From contig NZ_BAER01000038.1 of NCBI RefSeq assembly GCF_000315055.1, positions 1 to 64,000 of the forward strand: a DNA stretch of 64,000 nucleotides, in the 5' to 3' direction. The position numbers and the translations under genes were made by a program. This document shows positions 18,075 through 28,893 of the stretch, piece by piece. The notes beneath the pieces were generated by a model that saw only the letters and a program-made list of their open reading frames with translations, made no database searches and was not told the origin of the DNA. The stretch's first letter is position 1. Every line of letters begins with the position of its first letter. Origin of the DNA: Paraglaciecola polaris LMG 21857. GTDB taxonomy: Bacteria; Pseudomonadota; Gammaproteobacteria; Enterobacterales; Alteromonadaceae.

Positions 18075-19223
18075 TTAGTTTCTCCCACTGCGTAAACGGT
18101 CGCTACGGATACCGGTATCTTGTGGACCATTTTCTGCTGCAGGATCCTGATTACGTAAACCTTCTAACGTTCTTCGATTGGTCGAAGGTGCGTTGCTGGT
18201 ATTTTGTCTTTCCAATATTTTGTCCAATGGTAAATACAACATGTTACCGCTGCCTTTGGTATCGACGAGAATTTTGCTGGTATTAGCGTACACCGATTCC
18301 AGTGTTTCAAGATAGATACGGCTGCGAGTGACTTTTGGTGCCGCTTGGTATTGTGGCAACAACTCTTCAAAGCGGGCGATTTCACCTTGTGCTTTTAAGA
18401 TCGATTGCTCTTTATAAGCTTGCGCTTCTTCTGCCATACGATTGACCTGACCACGTGCACGGGGCTCAATTTCACGAGAATAAGCTTCGGCTTCATTAAT
18501 AAAACGTTGCTCATCTTCTTGTGCCGCAATGGCATCATCGAACGCGGCTTTAACTTCTTCCGGAGGACGTGCATCTTTAAAGTTCATATCAACGATAGAG
18601 ATCCCCATGTCATACGGTTCAAGGATTGCTTGTAACTCTTCGCGTACATTTTGACGAGCAACTTCTCGACCGCTGGTTAAGACGTCGTCCATTTTAGAAT
18701 GACCGACTACATAGCGAATGGCACTATCAAATGCCTGACTCAAACTCGTTTCAGGGCTCGTGACAGAGAAGCTGTATTTGTAGGGTTCAAGAATACGATA
18801 CTGAACTTCCATTTCTACACGCACGACGTTTTCGTCTTCGGTCAACATTGAGCCAGAAGAAGGTAGTGAGCGAACCGTTTGCACGTCTACGGGTAAGACT
18901 GAGTCGATAAACGTAGGTTTCCAACGCAAACCAGGTTCAACAAAGTGGCTAAATTCGCCGAAACGTAATACTACGCCGCGCTCTGCTTCACGAATGGTGT
19001 AAAAACCACTGATAAACCAAACGATAACCAATAGGCCGACAACTAAACTAATGCCTAAACCGAAGCCTTTACCATCAGAAGAACCGCCCTTTCCGCCACC
19101 AAATTTACCGAATTTGTTTAAGATATTCTTAAACACTTCGTCCAAGTCAGGTGGGCCTTGATCGCGACCACCGCGGTTTTTCCACGGATCATTGTTATTA
19201 CCGCCGGGCTCATTCCAAGCCAT
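18075..19223 (-). CDS. hflK: HflK, modulator of FtsH protease
   Basis: About 382 residues. The glycine- and asparagine-rich cytoplasmic start (AWNEPGGNNNDPWKNRGG), one membrane helix (about 55-75, SLVVGLLVIVWFISGFY), and the SPFH domain starting YTIREAERGVVLRFGEF are characteristic. Partner of HflC in the inner-membrane complex around FtsH. Two ATG codons lie in tandem; the second, 19223, is chosen because it is seven bases from GGAG and fits the E. coli start (MAWN); the first is at 19226. The C-terminal tail is polar and disordered. Confidence 0.95.
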   Translation of the reverse strand: MAWNEPGGNNNDPWKNRGGRDQGPPDLDEVFKNILNKFGKFGGGKGGSSDGKGFGLGISLVVGLLVIVWFISGFYTIREAERGVVLRFGEFSHFVEPGLRWKPTFIDSVLPVDVQTVRSLPSSGSMLTEDENVVRVEMEVQYRILEPYKYSFSVTSPETSLSQAFDSAIRYVVGHSKMDDVLTSGREVARQNVREELQAILEPYDMGISIVDMNFKDARPPEEVKAAFDDAIAAQEDEQRFINEAEAYSREIEPRARGQVNRMAEEAQAYKEQSILKAQGEIARFEELLPQYQAAPKVTRSRIYLETLESVYANTSKILVDTKGSGNMLYLPLDKILERQNTSNAPSTNRRTLEGLRNQDPAAENGPQDTGIRSDRLRSGRN

Positions 19224-19276
19224 CATTACTCTCCAAATAGTTAATCATGTGTATTCTGTTAAAAAATTCAGTGCAA

Positions 19277-20575
19277 CTACGCTTCTATGTTTTCGATTAT
19301 CAAAGCGTCTAAGTCTGCCTCTGAGTGCTTGGCCAAACGTTGCCAATCTGCAAATGGCATATGTATCTCTACTAACCAGTCTCCATTGTCAGCGTAAGAT
19401 TCTTCAGAGATGCAGTTTAAATTAAACAAATCACCCCGTAGTTTACCTTCTTGTGGTGGAATGCGTAACTGATGGCGAACCATATTTTGAGCAAGGCATT
19501 CGCTCAGGGCTTCGAACAATAATTCCGTGCCTAAGCCTTGCTGGGCGGACATCCAGACTCTTGTTGGTAGGCCATTCTCATCTCGATCGATCCTTGGCTC
19601 AACACCATCCATGCGGTCGATCTTGTTACAAATCATTAATTGCGGTATTTCGTCTGAGTCTATTTCGTCTAATACCTCGTTCACTTGGTCGATATTCTCA
19701 CGAAATTGTTCGTCGGAATAGTCAACCACGTGGAGTAATAAATCAGCCTGTTGCGTTTCTTGTAGCGTTGCCTTAAACGCAGCGACTAAGTCATGGGGTA
19801 GATGACGAATAAAACCCACGGTGTCAGCCAGAATCGCGGGGCCAACATCTTGTAATTCAATGCGCCTGAGAGTGGGGTCCAGGGTCGCAAACAGTTGATC
19901 AGCTGCATAAACGTCTGACTGCGTGATGGTATTAAATAAGGTTGATTTTCCTGCGTTGGTATAGCCCACTAGCGCCAGCGTAGGGATCTCAGCTCGAATT
20001 CGTGCTCGGCGACCTTGTTCGCGCTGCTTCTGTACTTTACGCAAGCGCGCTTGAATGCTCTTAATTCGAGCACGCAACAAACGTCGATCTGTTTCTAGTT
20101 GAGTTTCACCGGGTCCACGTAAACCAATCCCACCTTTTTGTCTCTCAAGGTGGGTCCAACCGCGAATAAGTCGAGTAGAGATGTGTTTAAGCTGAGCGAG
20201 CTCAACTTGTAGCTTACCTTCATGGGTACGTGCACGTTGGGCAAATATATCCAAAATTAATCCGGTGCGATCTAACACACGGCATTTACATAGTTGCTCT
20301 AAGTTACGTTCTTGAGATGGCGATAAGCTGTGGTTAAAAATAACCACATCAGCTTCAGATGCGCGTACGGTATTCGCTATTTCTTCAGCCTTACCGCTGC
20401 CAACAAAATAACGGGTATGCGGAGCGCTACGGCTACCTGTTACGACATCAACCGCATTCACTCCTGCAGACGTGGCCAACAATTGAAGTTCTAGTAGATC
20501 TTCTTTGCTGCTGTCATCAGAAAAATCTATATGTACTAATACAGCCTGTTCGCCTGCTTCATAACGATCAAACAA
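19277..20575 (-). CDS. hflX: GTPase HflX, ribosome-associated
   Basis: A 432-residue Obg-HflX superfamily GTPase that splits stalled or heat-damaged ribosomes. The N-terminal HflX domain contains the KGGIGLRGPGETQLETDRR motif; the G domain shows VGYTNAGKSTLF (G1), a DTVGFIRHLPHDLV stretch (G3) and NKIDRM (G4). It starts with TTG at 20575, preceded by GGAG at a spacing of six; the opening FDRYEAGEQAVLVHI matches the E. coli protein, so the TTG start is well supported. It lies between hfq and hflK as in most gammaproteobacteria. Confidence 0.95.
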   Translation of the reverse strand: MFDRYEAGEQAVLVHIDFSDDSSKEDLLELQLLATSAGVNAVDVVTGSRSAPHTRYFVGSGKAEEIANTVRASEADVVIFNHSLSPSQERNLEQLCKCRVLDRTGLILDIFAQRARTHEGKLQVELAQLKHISTRLIRGWTHLERQKGGIGLRGPGETQLETDRRLLRARIKSIQARLRKVQKQREQGRRARIRAEIPTLALVGYTNAGKSTLFNTITQSDVYAADQLFATLDPTLRRIELQDVGPAILADTVGFIRHLPHDLVAAFKATLQETQQADLLLHVVDYSDEQFRENIDQVNEVLDEIDSDEIPQLMICNKIDRMDGVEPRIDRDENGLPTRVWMSAQQGLGTELLFEALSECLAQNMVRHQLRIPPQEGKLRGDLFNLNCISEESYADNGDWLVEIHMPFADWQRLAKHSEADLDALIIENIEA

Positions 20576-20600
20576 GCCGTTCTCCTGGGACCTTCACTAA

Positions 20601-20855
<255 letters not shown>

Positions 20856-20882
20856 CTATCCTTTATTTTTATGATCAAAATT

Positions 20883-20922
20883 GCCTTTTTACCCAGTATA
20901 CAGAAATAAAAAAGGCTGTATA
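20883..20922 (-). promoter_or_regulatory. Alternative hairpins in the miaA-hfq gap
   Basis: GCCTTTTT (20883-20890) can pair with AAAAAGGC (20909-20916), and TATACAG (20897-20903) can pair with CTGTATA (20916-20922). The two share bases and exclude each other. They lie 9-70 bases upstream of the hfq start on the minus strand and could act as an attenuator or as a 5' structure of hfq mRNA. Confidence 0.4.
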
Positions 20923-20931
20923 GCTCACGGC

Positions 20932-21882
20932 TCACGGACGAATTCTGCTGAGTTTCATCACATTAGTCAAATTGTCTTTTGAAAAGGTATCTAACCAATG
21001 TAAATTTTGCCAACTGCGCAACCAAGTTAATTGGCGTTTTGCTAGTTGTCTGGTAGCCGCGAGGCCTTTTTCACGCATTTCTTGGTAAGTATTTTCACCG
21101 TTTAGATATTGCCACATTTGCCGATACCCCACACAACGCATAGACGGCAAATCTAAGTGTAAATCTTCCCGCGCTTTTAGTCCTAATACTTCCTCTTCGA
21201 AGCCTGATTGCAACATGATGTCAAAGCGCTGAGCTATTCTATCGTGCAATACTTTTCTGTCATTAGGCGCTATCGCGAATTGCGAAAAATGATATGGGGC
21301 CGAAGGTTGTTTATTTAAACTCAGTTCGGTCATTGATTTACCGCTAATTCGATAAATTTCCAATGCCCGGGCCAAGCGCTGGGGGTCATTTGGGTGAATA
21401 CGCTTAGCTGAAACTGGGTCTATGGCTTGCAGTGACTGATGTAGGGCTTGCCAACCGAATTCGGCGGCTTGCTTTTCAATTTCTGCTCTGACCAGTGGGT
21501 CCGCTGTGGGTAAAGTGGATAAACCCTCTGTTAATGCCTTGTAATACATCATAGTGCCGCCCACCAATAATGGAATTCGACCGCGTTGAGTAATCTCGTG
21601 CATGGCAGATAAGGCATCGTTTCTGAATTCAGCCACGGAATAACTTTGTGCTGGATCAAGAATATCAATTAGCCGATGGGGAGCTTGAGCTAACTCTTGA
21701 GCACTGGGTTTCGCCGTACCAATATTCATGTCCCGATAAATTAAGGCCGAATCAACACTGATGATCTCGCAAGGTAATGCTTGGCAAAGCTCGATTGCTA
21801 AGGCCGTTTTACCCGAAGCGGTGGGGCCCATTAATAAAATAGCGGGCGGTAAATCTTGTTTATCAGTGTTGTTGTTCAACAT
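20932..21882 (-). CDS. miaA: tRNA dimethylallyltransferase MiaA
   Basis: A 316-residue enzyme that adds the dimethylallyl group to N6 of A37 in tRNAs reading UNN codons. The P-loop is GPTASGKT (about 19-26), followed by [19 protein letters not shown], and further on [14 protein letters not shown] and [11 protein letters not shown]. The start overlaps the end of mutL by 20 bases, so translation is probably coupled. Hfq follows on the same strand, the order known from E. coli. Confidence 0.96.
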   Translation of the reverse strand: MLNNNTDKQDLPPAILLMGPTASGKTALAIELCQALPCEIISVDSALIYRDMNIGTAKPSAQELAQAPHRLIDILDPAQSYSVAEFRNDALSAMHEITQRGRIPLLVGGTMMYYKALTEGLSTLPTADPLVRAEIEKQAAEFGWQALHQSLQAIDPVSAKRIHPNDPQRLARALEIYRISGKSMTELSLNKQPSAPYHFSQFAIAPNDRKVLHDRIAQRFDIMLQSGFEEEVLGLKAREDLHLDLPSMRCVGYRQMWQYLNGENTYQEMREKGLAATRQLAKRQLTWLRSWQNLHWLDTFSKDNLTNVMKLSRIRP

Positions 21883-23764
21883 GGCTGTTTATCATTTGGC
21901 CTAAGGGTAACAGTATGGCGGTATTCATCAGATTACCTAGTGCTTGAGGATACGCTTTTAGCTCGCCCCACATGTGTTGAACTTGAAGTGGGGCAAGTTT
22001 TACTGAATGCAATGCAATGCAGCGAAATAAATGTGCTTGCAAGCGATGGGCATCATCGGTTGGTGCATCTAATAAAAGTGGCAATATGTTCGCCCAAGGT
22101 AGCTGGCGCATACCCGAGGGGACTTTACGTAAGATAATACGCTTTTGGCTCCAGCCAATGTCTATTCTGTTGTGTAACAGTGGTTCATATAATAACTGAG
22201 CGCGCTTAAGCTGGGCGGGTTCTGCAGCGACCGATACCGGCATCAACAAGGGTTGGGCAATGGTGTTTTGCTCATCAAACGATAGACTAAGATGGACGGC
22301 CACAATATCGCATACGGCAATAACATAGTGTTTATCGTTATGCAGCATCAAAAAGTTATCTTCGTCCACGGGCATACAATATGGATCCTGAGGTAACGAA
22401 TTGGGGGACAGCGAATTCGTTACCTCTTGGGTGTTCATGAGTTGTTGATAACCTTTAATTGCTTGAGCTGAAATATTATTGCCTGAACTGCGGGCTTTGT
22501 GACCTTGGAGACTTTGATTGAACGCATGAGCGCCCACATCAGAGGGGGCACTCACGGTATCTTGTTTTGAGTGGTCACCATGGCCGCTTAACTTGGTTGC
22601 TGATTGGCCAGTGGCGGACGGCTCCCGGACAAACTGATTACTCGGCATATTTGGCTGATCGGTTGGTGCCTGCTGCAATGGCGAGATGTAATCGTGCTGG
22701 GGTGCGACTTCATCTAACTCGCTGGGACCAGTTTGCATCGGCGAGGTACTAAAATATTGGTTTATGCCCTCGCCAATAGCACGGAAAATAAAGTCATGGA
22801 CTAAGCGCGCTTGATGAAAGCGCACTTCATGTTTCGCGGGATGCACGTTTACGTCCACTTCGTGATGGGGCAGGGTCAGGTACAACACATAGTTTGGCGT
22901 AGAATCGGGGTGGATCACTCCTTCAAACGCTTGCCGAATGGCATGATTGATAAGTTTGTCACGCATCATACGACCGTTCACGTAGAAATATTGTACATCT
23001 GCTTGTTTAATTGACACCTCAGGTGGGGCAACCCAGCCAATCAGTTGCATTTCTTGGTAATGGCTGTCTAAGGCAATGGCGCTTTGGGCGAAGTCTTTAT
23101 TACAAATGGCCGCTAAACGTTTGATATGGTCAGTCTGGGCTGTCAGAGCAGGGTACTTACGCAGTAACTTACCATTGTGTTTTAGGCTGAAACTCACATC
23201 AAAACGGCTAAGTGAAATTCGTCTTATCACTTCATCTATATGGTTAAACTCGGTTTTCTCTGCACGTAAAAATTTACGCCTAGCGGGGGTATTGAAAAAC
23301 AGATCAAGCACTTCCACGCTACTGCCGTCTGGATGGGCAACGGGGTTGAGTTGTACTTGCATGTCTCGGCCATGGGCATGGGCTTGCCAGGCTTGTTGCT
23401 GGGACTTTGGTTTTGAGGTGAGCGTTAAGCGTGCTACTGAGCTGATGCTGGCAAGCGCTTCACCACGAAAACCTAAACTGTGAATATGTTCTAAATCATC
23501 TAACGAACTAATTTTGCTGGTGGCATGACGACTCAGCGCCAGCGCCAGTTGGTCTTTTTCAATTCCCCCCCCGTTGTCGCGAATGCAGATTCTTTTATGG
23601 CCGCCTTTGTCTATCTCGATATCAATTTGATTAGCGCCAGAATCCAAACTGTTTTCCACTAGCTCTTTAACGACGGACGCAGGGCGTTCGACCACTTCGC
23701 CAGCGGCGATCTGGTTAGCAAGTTGGGCAGGTAAAATACGAATGGTTGCGCTGACGGCTGACAA
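21863..23764 (-). CDS. mutL: DNA mismatch repair protein MutL
   Basis: A 633-residue protein. The N-terminal GHKL ATPase shows [19 protein letters not shown] and [13 protein letters not shown]; the transducer region contains [15 protein letters not shown] polar linker (about 340-440) leads to the C-terminal dimerisation domain. No DQHAxxERxxYE endonuclease motif is seen, in keeping with the Dam/MutH-dependent type. It starts with TTG 23764, with AAAGG eight bases upstream; no ATG is nearby. It overlaps miaA by 20 bases and follows amiB. Confidence 0.95.
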   Translation of the reverse strand: MSAVSATIRILPAQLANQIAAGEVVERPASVVKELVENSLDSGANQIDIEIDKGGHKRICIRDNGGGIEKDQLALALSRHATSKISSLDDLEHIHSLGFRGEALASISSVARLTLTSKPKSQQQAWQAHAHGRDMQVQLNPVAHPDGSSVEVLDLFFNTPARRKFLRAEKTEFNHIDEVIRRISLSRFDVSFSLKHNGKLLRKYPALTAQTDHIKRLAAICNKDFAQSAIALDSHYQEMQLIGWVAPPEVSIKQADVQYFYVNGRMMRDKLINHAIRQAFEGVIHPDSTPNYVLYLTLPHHEVDVNVHPAKHEVRFHQARLVHDFIFRAIGEGINQYFSTSPMQTGPSELDEVAPQHDYISPLQQAPTDQPNMPSNQFVREPSATGQSATKLSGHGDHSKQDTVSAPSDVGAHAFNQSLQGHKARSSGNNISAQAIKGYQQLMNTQEVTNSLSPNSLPQDPYCMPVDEDNFLMLHNDKHYVIAVCDIVAVHLSLSFDEQNTIAQPLLMPVSVAAEPAQLKRAQLLYEPLLHNRIDIGWSQKRIILRKVPSGMRQLPWANILPLLLDAPTDDAHRLQAHLFRCIALHSVKLAPLQVQHMWGELKAYPQALGNLMNTAILLPLGQMINSHVEQQH

Positions 23765-23816
23765 AAAATGACCTTTTATAAATGGATATCTGAAAGTAAC
23801 GCTATTGTATAACGGA

Positions 23817-25154
23817 CTAAGTGCGAGGAATAGTCAGGACTTGGCCGATCTGTACCACATCGGAATTCATGTTATTGGCTGCTTTGATGGCACCCACATT
23901 GACATTGTAGCGCTGGGCCAGTAACGACAGGCTTTCGCCGCTGCGAACTCTGTGTGTTCGATTATGACGGTTTTGCTTGGCCCACAACGAATCATCCGGA
24001 GGAGATTCCGTGAAATGGCTTTTGACTGCACTGAAAATAGATTGAGCCAGTTGCTGGCGAAATTGCGACCAGTTTAAGTTTTTCTCTTCAGTGGGATTGG
24101 ATATAAATCCTGTCTCTACCAAGATAGATGGAATATCTGGAGCGGTTAATACTGCCAAACTGGCTGCTTGAGGGATTTTCTTGTGCATTTTGGTAATGCT
24201 GCGCAACTTAGTGATCACTTTACGGCTCAAATCATAGCTGGTGGTAAGTGAGTGATCCATAGACATATCTAACAAGGCTTGCGTCAAATAGCGTTCGCTC
24301 GCGGTATCTTGTATCACTTCTGCTGCACCGCCTAGCAATTCTGAATGGCGTTCCGATTTCTCCATCCAGCGGCCGAGTTCTGAATTCGCTCTACGCATGG
24401 ACAATACCCAGACGGACGCACCACGCGGTTGCGGTGTGGTGAAGGCATCAGCGTGAATAGAAATCAACAAATCCGCTTTGTGTTTACGGGCAATGTCCGG
24501 ACGCTTATTGGGAGAGATATAATAATCCCCTGAGCGTGTCATAACGGCCTTCATGCCGGGTTCTGCATCAATTAGTTTTGCTAAGCGCTGAGCCACATTT
24601 AAAGTAATATTTTTTTCAAACGTACCGCCGCGGCCAATCGAACCTGGGTCTTCACCGCCATGACCCGCATCAAGCACTATAACGATGTCGCGGGACTGCT
24701 GAGATCTATTATCTTTAACTACAGTCGGCGCGCTTTGTGGTGCGTTCTTATCATCTAAGTCGATCACTAAGCGATTACGATAGGGTTCGGTTGGTGGCAA
24801 TGCGAAAAGTGTACTGTCGAGCTTGCTACTGAGCTCAATCACCACGCGTATGGCATTTTTATCTTTAGCTGAGCTATAGCGCAATTTTTTGACTAGCGGA
24901 CTTTTACTAGCGAGTGTAGCAAAGTCGAAGTTCTTTTCAGTGTTGGCTAAGTCAATGACTAAGCGCTCAGGATTATGCAAGGTGAAATAGCTGTATTCAG
25001 GGGTATCTTCAAGATCAAAAACGATACGAGTACTACCAGGAGAGGGCCAAATCCGCACACTATCAATGGCATTTTTGGCATAACTCACAGGAACGGCTAA
25101 GAGCAGCATAATGCCGAGGAAGCCTGTTGATGTCATTTGCCAAAGATACTTCAT
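23817..25154 (-). CDS. amiB: N-acetylmuramoyl-L-alanine amidase AmiB
   Basis: A 445-residue exported amidase that cleaves septal peptidoglycan during daughter-cell separation. It has a signal peptide (about 1-26), an AMIN domain (about 30-130, [26 protein letters not shown]), an Amidase_3 catalytic domain (about 155-385) with zinc ligands in [13 protein letters not shown] and SIHADAF and the glutamate of LVETGFISN, and a C-terminal LysM repeat (about 399-443, [18 protein letters not shown]). Its start overlaps the tsaE stop by four bases. Confidence 0.95.
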   Translation of the reverse strand: MKYLWQMTSTGFLGIMLLLAVPVSYAKNAIDSVRIWPSPGSTRIVFDLEDTPEYSYFTLHNPERLVIDLANTEKNFDFATLASKSPLVKKLRYSSAKDKNAIRVVIELSSKLDSTLFALPPTEPYRNRLVIDLDDKNAPQSAPTVVKDNRSQQSRDIVIVLDAGHGGEDPGSIGRGGTFEKNITLNVAQRLAKLIDAEPGMKAVMTRSGDYYISPNKRPDIARKHKADLLISIHADAFTTPQPRGASVWVLSMRRANSELGRWMEKSERHSELLGGAAEVIQDTASERYLTQALLDMSMDHSLTTSYDLSRKVITKLRSITKMHKKIPQAASLAVLTAPDIPSILVETGFISNPTEEKNLNWSQFRQQLAQSIFSAVKSHFTESPPDDSLWAKQNRHNRTHRVRSGESLSLLAQRYNVNVGAIKAANNMNSDVVQIGQVLTIPRT

Positions 25155-25612
25155 TTTTGGGCTAAATCGCTCAGTAGTTGTTGTCCGTATTCATTATTTG
25201 CTTGCACTGTTAACGAACGACTATGGTCAATAAATTCAATACTAATGTGTAAATCTGCTGCTGCCAATAGGCCGTGGCCTTTATCTGGCCATTCAATTAA
25301 ACAGATGCAATCATCCTCGAAGTAATCCCGTATGCCGATGAATTCTAGTTCTTCCGGATCTGACAGGCGATAAAGATCGAAGTGAAATATGCGCCAATTC
25401 TTGATTTCATAGGGCTCAACAAGCGTATAGGTAGGGCTTTTTACTCGCCCAACGTAGCCTAGACCATGAATAAAGCCCCGACAAAAGGAGGTTTTGCCAG
25501 CACCAAGATCCCCTTCAAGATAAATAACCGTTGCTGTGCTGCAAAGTGCCGCAAGCTTGGCGGCCAATTCAGTGGTGGCTTGTTCATCCGCCAAGTAAAA
25601 AGAATGCTTCAT
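25151..25612 (-). CDS. tsaE: tRNA threonylcarbamoyladenosine biosynthesis ATPase TsaE
   Basis: A 153-residue P-loop protein (YjeE). Motifs: GDLGAGKTSFCRGF (Walker A), VKSPTYTLVEPYEI, FHFDLYRLSDPEELEFIGIRDYF and LIEWPDKG. It regenerates the TsaBD complex in t6A synthesis at tRNA position 37. It overlaps both neighbours by four bases (nnr upstream, amiB downstream), so the three genes are translationally linked. Confidence 0.95.
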   Translation of the reverse strand: MKHSFYLADEQATTELAAKLAALCSTATVIYLEGDLGAGKTSFCRGFIHGLGYVGRVKSPTYTLVEPYEIKNWRIFHFDLYRLSDPEELEFIGIRDYFEDDCICLIEWPDKGHGLLAAADLHISIEFIDHSRSLTVQANNEYGQQLLSDLAQK

Positions 25613-27144
25613 GTGGGATTAACTAATACTCGTAAAGGTTCAAATAAATCGCTGGCAAGCATACCACGTTGACCATATTGTTGGGCAACCTTATCCGCTG
25701 CGCTGGCGTGTAAGCACACGCCGTATAATGCGGCTTGGGTTGCATGCATGCCTTGCGCAAGTAGTGCGGCAATTATACCCGTTAGTGTATCGCCCATGCC
25801 AGCCGTAGCCATGCCTGGGTTGCCGTCTGTACAAATCCAACTGTGTTCAGTGTTGCAGATAATACTGCCGGCTCCTTTAAGTACACAAGTAGTATTGTAT
25901 CGTTTAGCTAATGACTGTGCTGCTTTGAGGCGATCTTGCTCTATCTCGGGGACAGTGCAATTCAACAGGCGCGCAGCTTCACCAGGGTGTGGTGTTATCA
26001 CGCTGCGCTTGGGGCAAAGCAGGGTATTAGCGTGGCGACTCGAATCGGCGAGCAAATTCAGCCCGTCGGCGTCGATGACACAGGGCAACTTATTTGATTC
26101 AAGGTGCGACATTAGCTGGCTGAATGTCCCTGTCGCCCAATCATCTGTTCCCAGCCCTGGACCAATTGCTAAGCAAGATGACCAATTCAAGTGTGTACTT
26201 AATTGTTCACTGGCTAACATCAGTTCAGGGCGACCCATTGAAATACTTAACCGGCTATCTGTGTGGCAATAAGCACGCACTAATGCCGCCCCCGTACGCA
26301 GGGCGGCTTCGCTGGTCAAACGCAATGAACCAGGCATGTCAGCGTTGGCGCCTACCGTGAGCAGGCGGCCAAAATGACCTTTATGGGCGTTCGATTGGCG
26401 CTTTCTAAGAGCGGGTAATTGGGCATAGTTAACTAAAAAAGCGCAAGGCTGAGTAAGGGTATTAAATGCCTGAGCAATGTCTAGATCGTCAAATATGAGC
26501 TTACCGCAGTAGGTTTTCCCTTGTCCGGTGAGCATACCGAGCTTTTTGGCAACTAAGGTGACAGTGCAGTCGGCATACACACACACACCGAGTGGCGCCC
26601 CTGTGTCTGCGTCCAAACCCGATGGCACATCGATACTCAATACCGGTAGGTCGATTCCGTTAACGGTCTTAATCAGAGCAGCGGCATCGTCTCTAACGGT
26701 TCCTTTTAGCCCAGTGCCCAAAATACCATCCACGATGACATCAAAATGCTGAAAATCTAATTCCTGCCAAGGACGAATTTCACCGCCGTCCGCTAGCCAA
26801 CTCTGCTGCGCCGTGAAAGCATCGCCCGTGAGCGGTTTTGCTGGGTTGAGCGCCCCCAATGTCACGTGCCAACCAAATGATTTTGCTAGAGTTGCGACTA
26901 CATAGCCATCGCCTGCATTGTTACCCGTGCCGACTAATACCAGAATGTTATGGGCGTAAGGATAAACGGCTTTTAGGTGACGAAAAACCCCTTGTCCGGC
27001 CCTATGCATCAACATGTACATGCTGTAGCCACATGTTTGCGCGGCAGCCTCTTCGTGCTGGCGTACCTGCTGCGCGAGGAAAACTTTCTGTGATAAACTG
27101 CTCGGTGTCCAATTATCTGTCAAGGTTGTTAATGTCTTTTGCAC
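25609..27144 (-). CDS. nnr: Bifunctional NAD(P)H-hydrate repair enzyme
   Basis: A 511-residue fusion. The N-terminal YjeF_N epimerase (about 20-230) contains VLVGTGNNAGDGYVVA and SIDVPSGLDADTG. The C-terminal ribokinase-like dehydratase (about 245-505) contains HKGHFGRLLTVG, DADGLNLLAD, ITPHPGEAARLL and NPGMATAGMGDTLTG. It repairs hydrated NADH and NADPH. The start is GTG 27144, with GGAG about nine bases upstream; this start lies inside the divergent queG gene, whose ATG is at 27132, so the two coding starts overlap by 13 bases. Confidence 0.93.
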   Translation of the reverse strand: MQKTLTTLTDNWTPSSLSQKVFLAQQVRQHEEAAAQTCGYSMYMLMHRAGQGVFRHLKAVYPYAHNILVLVGTGNNAGDGYVVATLAKSFGWHVTLGALNPAKPLTGDAFTAQQSWLADGGEIRPWQELDFQHFDVIVDGILGTGLKGTVRDDAAALIKTVNGIDLPVLSIDVPSGLDADTGAPLGVCVYADCTVTLVAKKLGMLTGQGKTYCGKLIFDDLDIAQAFNTLTQPCAFLVNYAQLPALRKRQSNAHKGHFGRLLTVGANADMPGSLRLTSEAALRTGAALVRAYCHTDSRLSISMGRPELMLASEQLSTHLNWSSCLAIGPGLGTDDWATGTFSQLMSHLESNKLPCVIDADGLNLLADSSRHANTLLCPKRSVITPHPGEAARLLNCTVPEIEQDRLKAAQSLAKRYNTTCVLKGAGSIICNTEHSWICTDGNPGMATAGMGDTLTGIIAALLAQGMHATQAALYGVCLHASAADKVAQQYGQRGMLASDLFEPLRVLVNPT

Positions 27145-28322
27145 AATATGATCTCCATCAATTAGCCCAAAATATCAAGGCTTGGGGCGAAGCGCTAGGC
27201 TTTCAACAAGTTGGTATTGCTGACATTGATTTATCTGCTCATGAAGAAAAATTGCAAACTTGGTTAGATAACGGCTATCACGGGCAAATGAACTTCATGG
27301 CTGAGCACGGCATGAAACGCGCTCGACCCGATGAATTATTGCCGGGTACACTTAGAGTCATAAGCGTACGTATGGATTATCTGCCACCAGATGCAAAATT
27401 TGCGCAAACCTTAAAAAACAAGGACGCCGCGTACATTAGTCGCTATGCACTTGGTCGTGATTATCACAAATTACTGCGTAACCGCTTGAAAAAGCTCGGT
27501 GAAAAAATTCGCTCAGAATGCACGACTGCGAGTTTTAGACCTTTTGTGGATTCAGCCCCAGTGCTAGAGCATGCACTGGCAGAAAAAGCAGGTATCGGCT
27601 GGACTGGAAAACACTCACTAACCCTTAATCAGCAAGGCGGCTCGTGGTTTTTTTTAGGTGAGTTGTTTATCAATATTCCGTTACCGGTAGATGAGCCTGT
27701 TAAAGAGCAATGCGGAAGTTGCAATGCGTGCATCACTATTTGCCCAACTCAGGCCATAGTTGGCCCATATGTGGTTGACGCCAAGCGTTGTATTTCTTAT
27801 TTAACCATAGAATTGAAAGGTGCGATCCCTGAAGAGTTTCGCCCTTTATTAGGTAACCGCATCTATGGCTGCGACGATTGCCAACTGATTTGCCCATGGA
27901 ATCGTTACGCCCAGTTAACCAATGAAAGCGACTTTCATCCACGTGAAGCATTACAAGCTAAGAGCTTGGCCGAATTATCTGAGTGGGACGAAGAAACTTT
28001 TTTACGTGCAACCGAAGGCTCGGCAATTCGCCGTATTGGTCACGAGCGTTGGCAGCGCAATATATCGGTTGCTTTAGGTAACGCCCCATATTCAGATTCA
28101 ACCCGTGCAGCACTCACTGTCTTGGCCGAACAAGGGACCGAGTTGGTGAAGGAGCACGCATTATGGGGATTAAAAGAACAAGAGCGAAAACGTGCTCAGT
28201 ACATAACAATAATTGATATTAGCGCCCATGAGCAAGACAGTGCTTTATTAGCGAAACACTCCCAGCGCCTCAATCAACGACTTATTCGCAGTGTCGAAAA
28301 GGGCTTGGTGCGCGATGCGTAG
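27132..28322 (+). CDS. queG: Epoxyqueuosine reductase QueG
   Basis: A 396-residue enzyme that reduces epoxyqueuosine to queuosine in tRNA, the last step of the pathway, using cobalamin and two 4Fe-4S clusters. Cluster cysteines are seen in CGSCNACITICPTQAI and CDDCQLICPWN. YHKLLRNRLKKLGE and FVDSAPVLEHALAEKAGIGWTGKH are family strings. The C-terminal part has HEAT-like repeats (about 320-390). AAGG precedes ATG 27132. The frame is open further upstream, but that part overlaps nnr and does not resemble the family. Confidence 0.95.
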   Translation: MSFAQYDLHQLAQNIKAWGEALGFQQVGIADIDLSAHEEKLQTWLDNGYHGQMNFMAEHGMKRARPDELLPGTLRVISVRMDYLPPDAKFAQTLKNKDAAYISRYALGRDYHKLLRNRLKKLGEKIRSECTTASFRPFVDSAPVLEHALAEKAGIGWTGKHSLTLNQQGGSWFFLGELFINIPLPVDEPVKEQCGSCNACITICPTQAIVGPYVVDAKRCISYLTIELKGAIPEEFRPLLGNRIYGCDDCQLICPWNRYAQLTNESDFHPREALQAKSLAELSEWDEETFLRATEGSAIRRIGHERWQRNISVALGNAPYSDSTRAALTVLAEQGTELVKEHALWGLKEQERKRAQYITIIDISAHEQDSALLAKHSQRLNQRLIRSVEKGLVRDA

Positions 28323-28398
28323 CGATGCTCATCATATTTTGAACTTGCCATATGTATGTTCGGCATAGCCACGAGAAGCAAATGCACAGGCATGGCAT

Positions 28399-28776
28399 TT
28401 AAATAAAATATTGCACGATACGCGGTACGCTCTCGTGATCCATGGGGAGCGTGAAGCCCTGGCCCTCACAATCGGTTGGAAAACCATATAACCCAAAGCG
28501 GTTTCCTCTGGCTACACTCACAATCGCCACATAGTTAGCTTGATCGTCTAAATCATCCTCCAGTGGGTCAAGAATAGGCAGGGTGTAGCGACCAAATTCC
28601 ATGATGGCGATTTGTCTGTGATGCCTTTGTACAAAGCAAGTAAATATGGGGTTTGGCACACAAGCGTACAAAGCGAATTTAGGGATCTGAATACCTACGC
28701 CGTGCCAATGAAACTCCAACACGTGTAGGCGGTCGGTCAAGGATGAAACAGAGTTAGGTAGCGGTACAGCACGCAT
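28399..28776 (-). CDS. Small solitary CheW-like protein (tentative)
   Basis: A 125-residue soluble protein. From about residue 22 the pattern EFHWHGVGIQIPKFALYACVPNP, then FGRYTLPILDP, then YVAIVSVARGNRFGLYGFPTD resembles a degenerate CheW fold (recognition of a docking surface followed by strand, proline-Ile-Leu-Asp and a late Gly-Leu strand). No chemotaxis genes are near. The start is well supported by TGAGGAGG upstream of the ATG. It could be an adapter for a distant receptor or kinase; the fold call itself is uncertain. Confidence 0.6.
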   Translation of the reverse strand: MRAVPLPNSVSSLTDRLHVLEFHWHGVGIQIPKFALYACVPNPIFTCFVQRHHRQIAIMEFGRYTLPILDPLEDDLDDQANYVAIVSVARGNRFGLYGFPTDCEGQGFTLPMDHESVPRIVQYFI

Positions 28777-28893
28777 AAAAACCTCCTCAAGTTGAGCAAA
28801 TACATTACATATTTATATCCACTCTGATTACACTTTAGGCAATATCTGGCTAATTTCCTAGGGTTATTCGACTCGCTCAGTAGGTTGGTAATG

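Noticed and set aside
26859-27131. Upstream extension of queG by 91 codons
   Set aside because: It lies antisense to the conserved start of nnr and does not resemble QueG; ATG 27132 has a ribosome binding site and fits the family.
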